From positions 1 to 30,785 of the forward strand of contig WSUB01000301.1 of assembly GCA_019633425.1 (NCBI GenBank): a DNA stretch of 30,785 nt, written 5' to 3'. Origin of the DNA: Tulasnella sp. 424. Its lineage: Eukaryota > Basidiomycota > Agaricomycetes > Cantharellales > Tulasnellaceae. Positions 19,658 to 28,700 of the stretch are shown here, piece after piece (position 1 is the first letter of the stretch; each line of letters begins with the position of its first letter). Below the pieces are notes generated by a model that saw only the letters and a list, made by a program, of their open reading frames with translations, made no database searches and was not told where the DNA came from. Both the position numbers and the translations under genes were made by a program.

Positions 19658-20455
19658 ATGAGATACACCGAAGAAGAACTCACCGACTTTTACAACTATG
19701 ACACCAACCTCGCCTTTCGTATCGTTGCGGAAGACGAAGGTAAACCCTTCACTCGACTCTTAGTGAAACCAGCCGGATTCAACGAGTGGCTCAACCAGGA
19801 TGGAACCGTCAGCATCTCCAGCTGGGTATCCGAGAAGAAAGGCAACCGCGAATTCGACGTCAACGAAATCGGACGAAAAATGCTCAAGAAGGCTCTTTTC
19901 AAGAACGTGGTTAGTGGGGGCCCCAGCAGTTCTAGCCACCTTCGCAACGGGTTTCGTCGCGCTCTGGCCAACAAGGCGACACCGCACCCCCGTCACTTCG
20001 TCCATCCCGGTACTCCCTATCCGAAGGTTAACAACATACCTTTGGTCGCCGGCGCTGGCGGAACTCTGCAGCTCTCTGCTCCCGGAAATGGACCAGTTTC
20101 GTATTCACTTCCGGACCCAAGTAACCCTCACGCTTTCGCTTTGCCAGCCGTTGCCTATCATGGTGACGATCTCGTTGCCGAAAATGTTCGACTGCGCCAT
20201 CAATTGGAGGACGCTAGAGTTCGCGAAGACTCTACTCAGAGGTCTATCATTCGGTCTCCTGAAGTTTCTAACGGTGCGTCCTTAATCAGACCTGGTGGAA
20301 TACGACTTAACGAATTATACTTTTCCGTTATACTTATTTTAGAGGTAGGACTTAATATGATGGGTTTCACTGTACCCGAGACTCCTCTTATTAGTCCTTC
20401 ACCCGAAAGAATCGTTCGTATGAGTGGAGATACGAATATGATCAATAGTTATTGA
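19658..20455 (+). CDS. Extra ORF downstream of integrase, with a probable 69 nt intron
   Basis: The inferred structure is join(19658..20273, 20343..20455), 242 aa; the open frame extends upstream without ATG to 19556, overlapping the end of integrase. The intron has GTGCGT at 20274, CTTAAC near 20315 and TTATTTTAG ending 20342. Its removal keeps the frame and joins PEVSN to EVGLNMMG, with no low-quality insert. The protein has no signal peptide or obvious membrane span, so it does not look like an envelope protein. It has FNEWLNQDGTVSISSWVSEK, GPSSSSHLRNGFRRALANK and a short coiled-coil-like stretch (LVAENVRLRHQLEDAR). The family is not recognised. It is the only protein-coding part of the element still open throughout. 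Its TGA stop lies inside the target duplication of the nested MITE. Confidence 0.6.
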   Translation: MRYTEEELTDFYNYDTNLAFRIVAEDEGKPFTRLLVKPAGFNEWLNQDGTVSISSWVSEKKGNREFDVNEIGRKMLKKALFKNVVSGGPSSSSHLRNGFRRALANKATPHPRHFVHPGTPYPKVNNIPLVAGAGGTLQLSAPGNGPVSYSLPDPSNPHAFALPAVAYHGDDLVAENVRLRHQLEDARVREDSTQRSIIRSPEVSNGASLIRPGGIRLNELYFSVILILEVGLNMMGFTVPETPLISPSPERIVRMSGDTNMINSY

Positions 20456-20456
20456 G
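20448..20456. repeat. Target-site duplication GTTATTGAG of nested MITE, left copy
   Basis: The same nine bases recur at 21153-21161 immediately after the MITE. Nine-base duplications are typical of Mutator-like elements. The stop codon TGA of the extra ORF (20453-20455) lies within it. Confidence 0.9.
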
Positions 20457-21152
20457 GGATAAGTCTATTGCGAAACCCCCCTTCGGCGAAACCCCTTCCG
20501 ATCGGAAGGGGCGCTGACTAATTCAGTGTCCTGGGTGACACGCCGGAGGGAGTTCCTCAAGGGTCCTTGTCATTGCAGTCTTCGCAGTGCGGCATGGGAC
20601 CAAGCCATCAGTGCCGGGGAGCACCAACCGACGCATTGTACACCATAGTCACGCTGGCTGCAACAGCCACAGTGATCGTAGCTAGGTAATTAACTCAGTA
20701 GAAATAGCAAATGGTTTGTACTAGATATGCTATCGTATTTCATCTGTGGTCCGAATGTCGGCAAATAACACGTTGAGAACATCTGCAGCAACACCAGTGG
20801 CGGCTCACTGAGTGAGTGATCAAACAAATTCTGGGAATTCTCAGTATGACAATGATAAAACATTGATTATCTATGTATGTACAAGGGGGGTCATTTAATT
20901 TGATGGCTGTTGGCCGCTGCGGCCATCGGCGAGGCCGTTCTGGCCATTGTCTACAGCGACCGTTGTGCATCCCGGCACCGACAGCTTGGTCCCTGCCGCA
21001 TTATTATGAAGACCGATGGCAAGGACCCTCGACGCCTTCGGGGAACTCCCTCCGGCGTGTCACCCTAGGCACTGAATTAGTCAGCGCCCCTTCCGATCGG
21101 AAGGGGTTTTGCGAGGGTTTCGCCGAAGGGGGGTTTCGCAATAGAATAATCC
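20457..21152. mobile_element. Mutator-like MITE nested in the retrotransposon
   Basis: The element is 696 bp. The left end (GGATAAGTCTATTGCGAAAC) and the reverse complement of the right end (GGATTATTCTATTGCGAAAC) begin inverted repeats of about 170-180 bp: 20457 to about 20632, and about 20964 to 21152. The arms share CTGACTAATTCAGTG, GTGACACGCCGGAGGGAGTT and GGGACCAAGC. Each arm contains a perfect 20 bp palindrome (CCCCTTCCGATCGGAAGGGG) at 20492-20511 and 21087-21106. Long inverted repeats plus a 9 bp duplication point to a Mutator-like, non-autonomous element. The right arm has an extra TTTTGCGAG. The unique middle (20640-20960) holds no transposase. Confidence 0.88.
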
Positions 21153-21186
21153 GTTATTGAGTAAGTAGTGACTTGATACTCAAGCC

Positions 21187-21197
21187 AGGAGGGCGAA
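21187..21197 (+). other. Polypurine tract (AGGAGGGCGAA)
   Basis: This purine-rich stretch directly abuts the 3' LTR, in the position where plus-strand DNA synthesis is primed in LTR retrotransposons. One C interrupts the purines. Confidence 0.7.
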
Positions 21198-21589
21198 TGT
21201 AGGGACGAAGTCCTAGTCTCACGGTTATCTCTGTCTTCGCCGTTCTACCCGTTCGCTAACACTTCTTTTTATCTCTAGAACCTTCCGAAATATTCTCGTT
21301 AACCGACGCCTGGCTGCTCCGAGTCTGCTCGAATCTCGCTTACTCTATTTTCATATGAATCTTCCACTAATGTCGCTACAATTCTCGCCTAGCCGGACCA
21401 TACCACTATTCCGCCTCGTGTATAAATATCAGTAGGGTAGTTGTATCGTCCGGGCATTCAATCACTAATCTAGTCTTTTGGCCACTGAACACCTCGTGTG
21501 CAATCAACCCAGAAGACTAAACTCGACTACTTAATAACAACTTAACTCTACACCATGTGAGTCGCTTACTTAAAGTTCGCGACTTTACA
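21198..21589 (+). repeat. 3' LTR
   Basis: The LTR is 392 bp, TGTAGGGACG to GACTTTACA, followed by the right CTAAA duplication (21590-21594). TATAAATA is at 21421-21428. It keeps CG where the 5' LTR has TG or CA at six sites and the reverse at three, so both copies have been decaying independently. Confidence 0.95.
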
Positions 21590-21778
21590 CTAAAAGCGGC
21601 AATCTTATTACATTTCAAACTCGACTCCTCCGTCGTCCTTCTCCTGCTCAAATAACCCTCCCCATCGCTTCCTCGTTTCTGCCGTTCCCCCAATCCGATG
21701 CACTGGGAACCTTGCCTCCATCCAAGAAGTTCACGTCGAGCGAATCAGGTTCGGAGATTCGAGAACACGATGACGGTG
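21590..21778. repeat. Right half of the interrupted R/M block
   Basis: The sequence continues the homology cut at 11002: AGCGGCAATCTT, ACTCGACTCCTCCGTC and CATCCAAGAAGTTCA match 9411-9550 and 29444 onward. On the minus strand it still encodes the VNFLDGGKVPSASDWGNGRN form of the M C-terminal stretch. It stops at TGACGGTG, where the next element begins. Confidence 0.7.
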
Positions 21779-22570
21779 ATATTGGCAGAATGAAATGAGA
21801 GGGGACCGGGGCGATAATGAGGATCGTTATACGTTCGTTTAAGGCTCCAACCAATTACATTACGATTACGGAAATTTCGTATTTAATTGGAATCAGTAAT
21901 TAATTAGTTAATAATCGATTATAATGAGTAATTAATTGGTATATTATTATATATATAATATAGGAGCACAAGTGACAGAATCTTGCCCCATATTGACTGA
22001 GAAACAACCAGAAGAGCCCAGAAGAGCCCAAATGCCCTTAGGAATGGCCCTAGTAAATATTAGCAGGCTGTATTGCCTGAATAAGAGTGCTTGAACAGAC
22101 ACAACAAGGACAAACAAACCTCACATAAGAGTCAATCCACCCAATACACTGTAACTCCATGGTTCTCACTGTGAACCTATGGTACTGGGTTACTATTAGA
22201 TGCAAGTCATGACGATTTTTGCAGGTGGGAGCTTGGAAAAAGGGCCAAATAATGTGACAAAAGGAAACCAATTCATTACTGATTAATAACCGGTTATGCA
22301 TGAAATACGCCATCAACCATATTTAATGTAATTGATAATGGGTTATAATCGATTATAATCAGTATGTATAGTAATTAGTTGGAGCCTTACGTTCGTTATT
22401 GTTATCGTAGAGCTAGTACGGTTGCTACTTATAGTATGTAAGAATAAAGGAAATACATGATAGTGTGGGTTACACAGTAACTGTAACATATGGAAACTGT
22501 ACGCTACGGTTGTCTAGAGACATTAACAAAAGGTAGCGCTATGGTTACTGGAACCGAATCCGCCAACAGG
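21779..22570. mobile_element. Small DNA element with 8 bp duplication TGACGGTG (outer)
   Basis: TGACGGTG at 21771-21778 recurs at 22571-22578. The unfilled sister at 27149-27156 has it once within CACGATGACGGTGTGGATGA. Ends are short and imperfectly inverted: TATTGGCAGAAT on the left against TGTTGGCGGATT from the right. Without the nested element it is only about 234 bp, and it codes for nothing. The 8 bp duplication suggests a hAT-like source, but the ends alone are not diagnostic. Confidence 0.65.
21840..22389. mobile_element. hAT-like MITE nested in the outer element
   Basis: The element is 550 bp. Terminal inverted repeats are TAAGGCTCCAACCAATTAC and, from the right, TAAGGCTCCAACTAATTAC (one mismatch in 19). 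The target duplication is CGTTCGTT at 21832-21839 and 22390-22397. Subterminal TAATCGATTATAA motifs occur near both ends. A tandem CAGAAGAGCC pair lies near 22010-22029. An 8 bp duplication with short inverted repeats fits hAT. No transposase is inside; the A/T-rich ends and unique middle show no gene. Confidence 0.88.
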
Positions 22571-23160
22571 TGACGGTGTGAATAAACAAGTACGTTGACG
22601 CTCGAGGGTCGAATTCCCAATGAAGTTACATTGTTTCATTTGGAGGCGTTGGGTAGCGGGCACGCGGGTGTAGTACGAGTGGGATTTGTGGTGCTTATTC
22701 GAGGTTAGTAAATGGGGAGAGAGGGGCCTTTGGTGCGGTACAGTGCGGGGAGAACTCGAGAGAGGAGTATGAGGACGAGGAGGTGACGGATGAGGAGGGC
22801 GAGCTCTCGTCGTCCTCGTGGTGATGGTTTGGTTGGGCTGCGTTGTCTAAGGGGAGGGAGACGGTCGATTCGCCTGGGGAAGGCGGGAGAGGGATTTCCT
22901 CTGGCATCTAGCCTAGAATATACATGAACGTTCCTACTAAATTCATCCACATCGTCCCCGAGCCCGTTCAGAAGGATTACAGAATCGAACCCAAGCGCAA
23001 GGCTCTGTACATCGGCCGTGCTCTCGTGATCCGTTTGCATGCGGCGCAAGCTGTACATGCCCTCGTTGCCCAAGTCAAGCAACTCCATCAGCTGTCCATC
23101 CTTCTCGCAGTCAGCCTCCGACTGGTCTCTTGGTTTTTGCCTTTCCCATTCCACTAAAGA
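22571..23160 (-). pseudogene. Degenerate M gene copy
   Basis: The minus-strand core QSLALGFDSVILLNGLGDDV is intact near 22935-23010. The frame is shifted both before it (start region no longer MTARR-like in one frame) and after it: the Pro-rich part reads RGNPSPAFPRRIDRLPPL instead of the family sequence. The His run is nearly lost. Two short ORFs cover it in different frames, so this is a decayed copy. Confidence 0.6.
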
Positions 23161-23229
23161 CTGCGACGGGCAGAACCCTTCGGGAAAGTGAGGTTGTGGA
23201 AGGAAGCTAAAAGGACGACCGTACGTATG

Positions 23230-23838
23230 TAGGCATCATGTCTGGAATAAAAGAACGTGCTGCGAGGATGAATGCTGGCTTAATCATTTGTAAGTCCAGG
23301 CGCTCCGGTGAGACGGCTCTGCTTGATTCTGAAAGGCAATACTTTATGCATCAATGCGCTTCGACTGACGGACCAAAAAGCCTCACCCTCCTCCATCCCG
23401 GTTTCTTGGGGGCCCCCTCCTCGAAGGGGCTAGAAGGGGCTTCTAAATATAGAGCCAAATATAATTATGTATCTAGACGCCACAATCGTTTCCTCACCCA
23501 ATGCACGTTCCCATACGTTATTCTTGCCGTAAAACTTGAATACTAAAAAAGGTAGCCCCTTGAGGACCCATTTAAGTATCTTGGTGCTCTACTACCGGAC
23601 AATGACAATACGAGGAAACAATTGTTCAGGGTTGCATGGAAGCGACGACGTGATGGGGAGGGGAAGGTCAGGTGGAAAAACCAGCCTTTTCGCGGCTTTG
23701 TGGCTTACAGAACCACACTCCAACAGCATGGTCCTGAACCCTCACGCCCCACCCCGGGCGTTCCGCACCGCAATCGCAATAAAACTGATCTCGCTCCAGT
23801 CGTCTACACCTCTCACCCATACCACCTATTCCCCCTCG
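23230..23838 (+). promoter_or_regulatory. Promoter block P of the second membrane-protein gene
   Basis: The block aligns with 3545-3962 and 30240-30785. CGCAATAAAACTG at about 23775-23787 lies about 55 nt before the ATG at 23839 and corresponds to the AATAAAA motif upstream of the first gene. CT-rich leader sequence follows. The last 35 bases before the ATG are part of an 87 bp duplication that continues into the coding region. Confidence 0.55.
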
Positions 23839-26706
23839 ATGGCCAACCCTGCCCTTGACACTCGTGAAGACGCTGCCCCGTCCGAACCGCCTACACCTCT
23901 CGCCAATGCCACCTCTCCGCCCTCGATGGCCAACCCAGCTCGCAAAGACCCTGACCCTTTCGAACTACCCGGCATCCCCGAGAAGTTTGGCCAAGATAAT
24001 GGCGAATTCTACAAGCACTATGACGCTCTTGCTAAAGAGCTAGATGAAGATATGGTCACAAGCCTGAAAGACCAACTCAGCGGCCTTCTCGTCTACGTGA
24101 GTCCCGCGTCATTTCGCTCCTTGATGTTTCGCGTCTAACTCCAAAGCCCGAAGGCCGGTCTCTTCGCCGGAGTCAACGCGACCCTCCTGGTACTGACACT
24201 TCCTCTCCTGAGCGCCAATCCCGCCGACGATACCAATGCCCTCCTGCGGCAAAACAATGCAATTCTTCTCCAGCTAGCATTGAATAGGAACGACAGCCTT
24301 CCTATCGCCAATGCTCTTCCTTCCGAGACATTTTCGGTCTCGGGAAGGATCTTGACCGTCAATATCCTATTCTCAATTAGCCTGGTATTGGCCCTCATGT
24401 CATCCCTTTTCGCAGTTTTGGGAGGGCAATGGCTGGCTCGTTACTGTAGCCACAGCGGCAGCGGAGCTGACAACCAGCGAAGGGTGCGGATCAACCGCTA
24501 CCTGGGGGCTCGACGCTGGCAGCTCGAGTGGCTACTTGGGGACATCATCCCCACGCTCCTGCAGATCAGTCTCATTCTATTTGGCATTTCGCTCACGATC
24601 TACCTCAACACTCTTCATTCTACTCTCGCGAACATAGTCGGGGCATTCCTTGGCATAGGAATGGGAATTTTGATTTGCATAGAAATTTTCGGAATTTTGG
24701 ACCCATACTGTCCGTTTCAGAGCCCATTGTCACGAATGATTGCCTATCTCATTCTTGTGGCGTTTGAATGGATAATAACGCTGGTCGGATTGGCTGGATT
24801 ATGCGCGTTATTCGCGGCGGGGGTCGTTGCGGGCTATGCGGGCATTGCGGGAGGCATAGTTTGCGGGGCATTGTTCGTCGGTCTCTTCTCGATCGCTGTA
24901 GTGGTTCACATTCCGATTTGGGTATCAACTGTGCAGATTCGCATGTCCCCAGGTGTGTGGCGTCTCATGCAACAAGGTGAGCAGCGTCTCATGCACCTAG
25001 GGGACCAATTGCTCAAGATTGCAGTGAGATACCGCCGGTTCTGCTCCTCATTCTTTCCACTTTTCCCTCCGAAGCTTGCGGCATTTGTTCTATCTGCCGA
25101 CCGAAAGGAAGTTGCACTTACTACATTAGAGGCCGAAGCAGTTGCGCGTGTCATCAGTTATTCGGATGACCGCGTGGCCTTGGTGCGTGCGGCTTCAAAC
25201 CTACTATCCATTACGGACAGCCAAGTCCTGCGGAGGCTGGCAAACAACGACCAGTTCTGTCGATCTCTCTCCCGTTTATCTATAACACCATATACTAGGG
25301 CTCCCCACCGTTCGGCACCTGCTGAGACCTGGCGGTATCGAGCAGCGATGGCTCATGTCGCGTTCCCAGCATCGCTCTTCCTTGGTGCGTTCACAGGAAC
25401 TTCGATACAGAGATCGTTTGGCATCGCCGACAGAGATGGACTGGCTATTACATCGGACTTGATTAAGGCCTCTCATCCAGCCCTGATCAATGATTGTCTG
25501 GGTTACGTTGCTTTCCTAGCAGTCAGGGACTCCGGGTTGAGACCGATATTTGCTCAAACGGTTACAACGCAGTTCGATGGGCTGATCGATTCAAACTGGA
25601 GACGAATTTCAATTATAATCGTATGCATGAACATGACTTGCACACTTAACACTTGTGGTGACAGGGGCTTATGTGAAGCATTTAAAGGGTGAGTTCGTTG
25701 GAATGGCGGCGTCGGAAGCGGCCGCTCAACCTCATTTCTCCCAGAGAACCTTCCACAGTCCTCCAAAATATCGGGCCAGTCCTAAGGAAATGTAGGGATC
25801 CGGACTGTGGCGGCCACATTGCATTCTACAAATATCTTGTCGAAATTTTCAAGTTCATTGGGAAGGCCACCATTGATAGCAGTGGTCAATCGACCATTGG
25901 GATGGATCTGATAGCTAGGCTCTTATGTCTCTCTGAGATATTTTTACGGACCGAAGGATGCCCTCCCGAATTTTCGCCTGTGGCCCGAGGTCTCCGAGGG
26001 GACCTGATCGGGGCTCTTCACTCCAAGTGCGAAGAAAACATGGACACTGATCATGGAAACGAGTGGGTCTCATTGCGCCCTATATTCTTCCGCGTGCTAA
26101 TAGAAGGGTATGGCTTGACAGTGGTTTGCCAAGGATAATGCTTAAGATGCTTGAGGCCGTTCAGTGGCTGAACCAGCGTCGCCTCGACATCCTGGGCCCG
26201 CCTCCGATAAGAAGGGATCGGAGGACCGACAAGGTCTCCACCTGGGAGGACTTCGAGAAGACTATCAAAACTTCCCCGACATCGCGGTATATGTTGGTTG
26301 ACACGTTATCGGTCTTGTTCTCGGACTTGACGGCGGTTGGCAACCGGCTGACGATCTCCTCGAACGACGATGATCTTGAGTTGGCGTACATGTTCCGGCC
26401 CGTCTTACAACGCTTGGATGAGTTACCACTAGGATTTCAGTAAACACTGAGTTGACTATCTACGTCTCATCCAGTTCTGACAACGTCTTTACCAGGTCCA
26501 GAGAACACGTCCGAAGGCTCCGTAGGAAGTTCGAGAGCTTCACGTCTACCGTAAACAGGGTGGCTAACCTAATCAAGGTGACCAATCCATTTCCTCTCAA
26601 GTTTGCACCTCTACTTATACTGCGACACCGCTACAGAGCGCTAACGAGCGCCGCGACCGTACGCGTGACCCGGAGCTCGGATGGTGTCACTGGCGCGAAG
26701 AATTGA
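23839..26706 (+). CDS. DUF6535-like multi-span membrane protein, copy 2 (5 exons)
   Basis: The inferred structure is join(23839..24096, 24154..25688, 25745..26062, 26122..26439, 26496..26706), 879 aa. Intron positions and phases match copy 1; introns are 56-59 nt with CTAAC or CTAAT-like branch sites. Exon 1 ends in GLLVY, continued by AGLFAGVNATLLVLTLPLLS. Membrane spans recur at the copy 1 positions, with additional Gly/Ala-rich spans (GLCALFAAGVVAGYAGIAGG and the stretch after it). The long C-terminal part is soluble. Exon 4 is full length and includes WLNQRRLDILGPPP, absent from copy 1. The first 29 codons arise from an in-frame 87 nt duplication; the second ATG at 23926 would give 850 aa. 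No function is known for this family; localisation to a membrane is inferred. Confidence 0.87.
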
Positions 26707-26883
26707 CCTTTTGATAAATGGACCTTTGTTCTCTTCTCAAGATCTCGTCTGATACCTCATTTCAAGTAGCTTAGCGAGTTGTAGTGTTCGGTCTTGGAGA
26801 ATTTTGACAGGTTTCGAAATCTCCCATTCTGTGCTAGTAAAGCGATAGGATTTCTCGACGGAACAGCTCGAAAGGGTGGGGGG

Positions 26884-26892
26884 TATATAAAG
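26884..26892 (+). promoter_or_regulatory. TATA box (TATATAAAG) in tail block T, second copy
   Basis: The motif and its G-rich 5' neighbour (GGGTGGGGGG) are kept at the same place as 6795-6803, about 180 bp after the membrane-protein gene. It faces the 3' end of the minus-strand M gene. Function unknown. Confidence 0.4.
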
Positions 26893-27032
26893 CATTACCA
26901 AAAAGAGAAAATTACAACAACGCTCCCAAGAAAGCACGAACATGGTATCATAAGAAACAGAAGAATTGCATATCGATTCAAATTCAACTCCCAGAAATGC
27001 AATAACCCTTCTACCAATTTTCAAAACTTCTT

Positions 27033-27689
27033 TCAAATCGCGCGCCCCATCGACTCCTCGCTTCTACCGTTCCTCCAATCAGCGACACCTGGGACCTTGG
27101 CCCCATCCAAGAAGTTCAAGTCGGATAAAACGGGTTCGGAGAACACGATGACGGTGTGGATGAACAGGTACGTCGACGCGAGAGGGTCGAATTCCCAATG
27201 GAGCTGGTTTCGCTTGGAGGCGTTGGGTAGCAGGCCGGTGTAATAGGGCCGGAATTTGTGGCGCTTGTTCGAGCCTAGTAAGTAAGGGGAGGTGCCTTTG
27301 TTGAGGTAGAGTGCGGGGAGGGAGGAGGAGGAGGATGCGGAAGAGGAGGTGACGGATGAGGAGGACAAGTTGTCGTGGTGGTGGTGGTGGTGGTGGTGAT
27401 GGCGACGGCGGTTCGGTTGGGCTGCGTCGTCCATAGGGAGGGAGACGAACGATTCGCCTGGGGAGGGGGGGAGAGGGATGTCCTCCGGCAACTTGCCTAG
27501 GTTATTAATGTTCCTACCGAATTCATCTGCGTCTTCCCCGAGCCCGTTCAAAAGGATGGCAGAATCAAACCCAAGCGCAAAGCTCTGCGCATCGCCCATG
27601 TTCTCGGTGATGCGTTTGCGGCGCAAGCTCGACACCCTGGTCGGCCAAGTCAAACGACTCCGTCGGCTATCCACCCTCCTCGCAGTCAT
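27033..27689 (-). CDS. Unknown small protein of the M family, His/Ser-rich (copy 2)
   Basis: The protein is 218 aa, the longest M frame. It has a basic N-terminus (MTARRVDSRRSRLTWPTR), then core MGDAQSFALGFDSAILLNGL (residues 31-50), acidic GEDADEF, Pro-rich LPEDIPLPPSPGE (67-79), nine consecutive His (97-105), Ser-rich 108-123, and KRHKFRPYY. The C-terminal end has WEFDPLASTY, a hydrophobic FIHTVIVF and NFLDGAKVPGVADW. No known domain is recognised; His runs can bind metals, but that is only a possibility. It lies tail-to-tail with the second membrane-protein gene, 326 bp away. Sister-copy comparison supports the frame up to about residue 70. The tail after residue 148 depends on one base that copies 7084-7593 and 29589-29984 lack. 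Confidence 0.65.
   Translation of the reverse strand: MTARRVDSRRSRLTWPTRVSSLRRKRITENMGDAQSFALGFDSAILLNGLGEDADEFGRNINNLGKLPEDIPLPPSPGESFVSLPMDDAAQPNRRRHHHHHHHHHDNLSSSSVTSSSASSSSSLPALYLNKGTSPYLLGSNKRHKFRPYYTGLLPNASKRNQLHWEFDPLASTYLFIHTVIVFSEPVLSDLNFLDGAKVPGVADWRNGRSEESMGRAI
27373..27400. repeat. GTG trinucleotide repeat (His codons on minus strand)
   Basis: A nearly pure GTG repeat encodes the His run of the M gene. Its length differs between copies (also at about 7279-7300, 9786-9800 and the shorter, broken 29773-29790), as expected for slippage. Confidence 0.9.
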
Positions 27690-27939
27690 CCTCCTCTTTT
27701 CTCGTTCTTTACCTTTCCCGTTCCACGATCGACTGCGGCGGGCGGAACCTTTTCGGGAAAGTGAGGCGGTTGGCGTGGGCTCACGATGGAAGCTAAGAGA
27801 ACGACGAGGCGGACCTGTAGGTTTAGGTATGATGCCTGGGATGAACGGACGTGGTGCGAGGATGAAGACTGGTTTGATCTTTCGTACTGGTGGTCTGGTT
27901 GGGGGTACGGCTGTGCTTGATTGTAGAACGAGGTGTTAA

Positions 27940-28700
27940 GTGAACCGAATAGAGAATAACGAGGTTAACTCATGTGGGTCACGTCCCACTTCCACACCGC
28001 TCTCGCTCCTCGGACCATCATCCTCCTCCTCGCCGTCCTCGCCCACTACATGCTCATGTCCGCTCCCTTCGATGGGACGTCGTCTCTCGTCACAGGGGAA
28101 GCTGGGGGTATATGGATAATGGGGAAATCGGCCAAGGACGGATCGCCCATGGTGTGTCCGGTCGAACTGATATCCTCCGAAAACCACCTTGCTCCGATAG
28201 ACCTCGCCCGATAGCGTCGCTCTCTCGCTGCCGTTGCTTCTGCTTGATGCTGTTCCTGCCGCTCCCCAAGCTAAATGAGTTCCAAGCTCAAATGGAGCCC
28301 GTAATCGAGCGCCGAAGAGCATATAGAAGATACGTTCTTTGGTGATAGTTTGGGTTTGGGGGGGGGGGGGGGACGTGTAAGGCGTAAGAGATGAAGAGGG
28401 CGAAATGAGAAGAAGGGAGAGGGGAAAGGAGGCGACAACTCGCACTGAATCGGGGGCTTGTTGAGTCTGGCATGCTCGCTCTTTCGTCTATTTAGGAATT
28501 CTAGCAAGACCTTTGAGTGCAGCGGGGAGGGTCATCCGTAGCCCGAGTGCGTTGTGGAATGAGAGAATGTTTGTTTCGAGTGCTTCGTGCGCTTCTTCGT
28601 GATTGTGGGTTTCGCGAACTAGTGTGTCGATTACGTGCTTGCTGGTTTCCCTCGTGGCCTCGAGGCTCGGTCCTACAAACAATCGACGCTTTACCGCGAT
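27940..28700. repeat. Array block Q (second full copy), no gene supported
   Basis: The block aligns with 7850-8640. A run of 15 Gs lies at 28358-28372, at a different position from the G-run of the first copy. Frames on both strands (for example minus 27936-28445, plus 27974-28345) are disrupted relative to the other copies. Confidence 0.6.

Larger units (their letters stand above)
11003..21589 (+). mobile_element. Ty3/gypsy chromovirus-type LTR retrotransposon (degenerate)
   Basis: The element is 10,587 bp, or 9,882 bp without the nested MITE and its extra 9 bp target copy. It has 393/392 bp LTRs that begin TGTA and end TACA, a 5 bp target duplication, a purine-rich tract before the 3' LTR, and the order gag, CCHC, unknown domain, protease, RT, RNase H, integrase, chromodomain, extra ORF. 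RT-RNaseH before integrase and the GPY/F plus chromodomain-like end place it among Ty3/gypsy chromoviruses. Coding frames are broken by in-frame stops (12350, 13754, 15727) and by shifts near 16250, 16290, 16698, 17400-17445 and 18955. The copy is therefore unlikely to move by itself. LTRs differ by ten substitutions and one indel. No standard primer-binding site follows the 5' LTR. Confidence 0.95.

Noticed and set aside
19556..20455. Extra ORF as an envelope gene
   Set aside because: No signal peptide, no transmembrane anchor and no furin-like site; position alone is not enough.
20873..21160. Plus-strand 95 aa frame in the nested MITE
   Set aside because: It lies mostly in the right inverted repeat, and its complement is the left arm; no transposase similarity.
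27936..28445. Minus-strand 169 aa frame across block Q
   Set aside because: The corresponding frames at 7846-8148, 7982-8386 and 2565-2930 are shifted and have different ends; no codon-position signal.
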